A DNA stretch of 36,718 bases, from assembly GCA_009379895.1 (NCBI GenBank), contig WHSW01000014.1, forward strand, positions 1 through 36,718, read 5' to 3'. Shown here in pieces: positions 36,187-36,718 of this stretch (position 1 is the stretch's first letter; each line of letters starts with the position of its first letter). The stretch is from Solirubrobacterales bacterium. Its GTDB lineage: Bacteria; Actinomycetota; Thermoleophilia; Solirubrobacterales; 70-9. The position numbers and the translations under genes are program-made. The notes below the pieces were generated by a model. The model worked only from the letters and a program-made list of their open reading frames with translations, was not told where the DNA came from and searched no databases.

Positions 36187-36429
36187 GCGCCCCGGCGTGT
36201 CACGGCGGCGGGTAGGTGCGTGGCGTGCCGCGCCGGCGGGGACGCGGCGCGACACCGAGTCCCTGGTAATCGGGGCGATTGGATCAACCTGGTTTGACTG
36301 CTGACGATTCGCGCTGTAGGGGGCGCGGTCGCCGATGGAATATTCCAACCCGGTTCCGGGTCGTTGGTGGTGAACGGGCGGACGGGCGCTGCCCAGCCGC
36401 CATGCTCTCCAACCCAAGGAGGTAGCGGG
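36187..36429 (+). promoter_or_regulatory. Intergenic region with palindrome and possible promoter P5
   Basis: No coding sequence is seen. TGGAATATTCCA (36336-36347) is a perfect 12-bp palindrome whose left part supplies GGAATA (36337-36342). The expected -10 site 15-16 nt further reads GGGTCGTT, only a loose match to CGTCC, so an ECF promoter here is uncertain. A nested hairpin (GGCGG 36377-36381 with CCGCC 36397-36401, inner GGGC/GCCC) and a perfect AAGGAGG lie before ATG 36430. Leader length would be ~65 nt, like P1 and P2. Confidence 0.35.
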
Positions 36430-36718
36430 ATGACCATCCCGACCACACCGGGCTGGCTCAGCCGCGCCCGAACCTGGACCACGAGGCCCCTCGAGAAGCG
36501 GAAACAGACCGCGATCAAGCCGCGACCTCGGGGGGTGGTCGCGGCGGCGGTCGGCGCGGCGCTGGCTCTCGCCATGCTCGCGCCGAGCTCGTTCGCAGCG
36601 GACGCGCAGATCCTGCTGGTGCACGGCTACGGCCCCTCCTCGGAGGGCAAGGACTGCAACGGAAGCACGTGGGAGAACGCGCTTCGCTACTACCAGGACG
36701 CCGGCGGGCGCGAGCGCT
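36430..36718 (+). CDS. Secreted alpha/beta hydrolase (lipase-like), 5' part only
   Basis: The first 96 codons are present; the gene runs off the right edge. A long basic n-region (TRPLEKRKQTAIKPRPRG) leads into a hydrophobic signal (VVAAAVGAALALAMLAPSSF) with cleavage near FAADA. The mature protein opens QILLVHGYGPSSEGKDCNG, where HGYG is the oxyanion-hole loop of alpha/beta-hydrolase lipases and esterases. The catalytic Ser, Asp and His lie beyond the window. The ATG is fixed by AAGGAGG 7 nt upstream. It may belong to the same surface regulon as its neighbours. Confidence 0.7.
   Translation, partial: MTIPTTPGWLSRARTWTTRPLEKRKQTAIKPRPRGVVAAAVGAALALAMLAPSSFAADAQILLVHGYGPSSEGKDCNGSTWENALRYYQDAGGRER

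Noticed and set aside
34788-36190. Bicovalent flavin attachment in the FAD oxidase
   Set aside because: The cysteine required for the second link is not present in TTGVGGFTTGG.
36336-36347. TGGAATATTCCA as a confident ECF promoter
   Set aside because: The -35 half matches, but the expected CGTCC at 15-16 nt is not there, so it is kept only as a weak candidate.
1-36718. CRISPR arrays, tRNA or rRNA genes, insertion sequences
   Set aside because: No regularly spaced identical repeats, no cloverleaf-like sequence and no transposase motifs were seen by eye. A tRNAscan or HMM search was not possible.

Overview
The window is a very GC-rich, gene-dense bacterial segment of about 37 kb. Coding density, codon use, an actinobacterial-type IleRS, a PAC2 protein, an FdxA ferredoxin and many leaderless-looking starts point to Actinomycetota. 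The secreted proteins with an ALGGTGYAAA-type export signal followed by short repeats suggest class Thermoleophilia (Solirubrobacterales-like). That placement is inferred from protein style, not from a marker-gene search. I saw no tRNA, rRNA, CRISPR array, transposase or phage gene.

Layout. 1-305: contig edge, with a DppB-like ABC permease fragment (minus) abutting the proline-rich end of an unrelated plus-strand frame. 343-7.95 kb: ileS, a HAD phosphatase, trxA, a dolichyl-phosphate-mannose-synthase-like glycosyltransferase, PolX DNA polymerase and a second HAD phosphatase. 8.0-11.85 kb: a MarR-MFS efflux pair, an otsB operon and two half-size TauE/SafE genes. 11.8-18.3 kb: a YhaM-like OB/HD protein, a PAC2 protein, a GNAT acetyltransferase, a large UvrD-like helicase/RecB-like nuclease and an inositol-monophosphatase-family enzyme. 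18.3-25.3 kb: a 44-bp repeat tract, a Ser/Arg-rich basic protein, a secreted M14 peptidase, Mrp, a SAM methyltransferase, ferredoxin and an NAD-dependent epimerase. 25.3-31.2 kb: a NarL-type two-component system, a secreted decapeptide-repeat protein and a very large LuxR regulator. 31.3-36.7 kb: a small protein, a cupin, an ECF sigma factor, a frameshifted anti-sigma factor, a second (frameshifted) decapeptide-repeat protein, a BBE-like FAD oxidase and the start of a secreted alpha/beta hydrolase.

Two expression styles are visible. Most of the first 25 kb uses a -10 element of form TAGnnT (occasionally CAGnnT) 6-9 nt before the start codon, which leaves almost no leader. At several divergent gene pairs the two -10 elements overlap around CTAG, so two genes share a 22-66 nt intergenic region. 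In the last 10 kb a different promoter, GGAATA-N15/16-CG(T/C)CC, precedes genes that mostly carry strong Shine-Dalgarno leaders: both decapeptide-repeat proteins, the anti-sigma gene and the FAD oxidase. An ECF sigma factor lies among them, so the simplest reading is a locally autoregulated ECF sigma regulon acting on the cell surface. The two repeat-protein mRNAs also share a leader hairpin. This sigma/anti-sigma/repeat-protein/oxidase set is the best candidate for an undescribed system here.

Two reading-frame breaks (near 33.35 and 34.29 kb) fall in C-rich runs and may be sequencing errors. The DppB/proline-rich junction at the left edge may be an assembly chimera.
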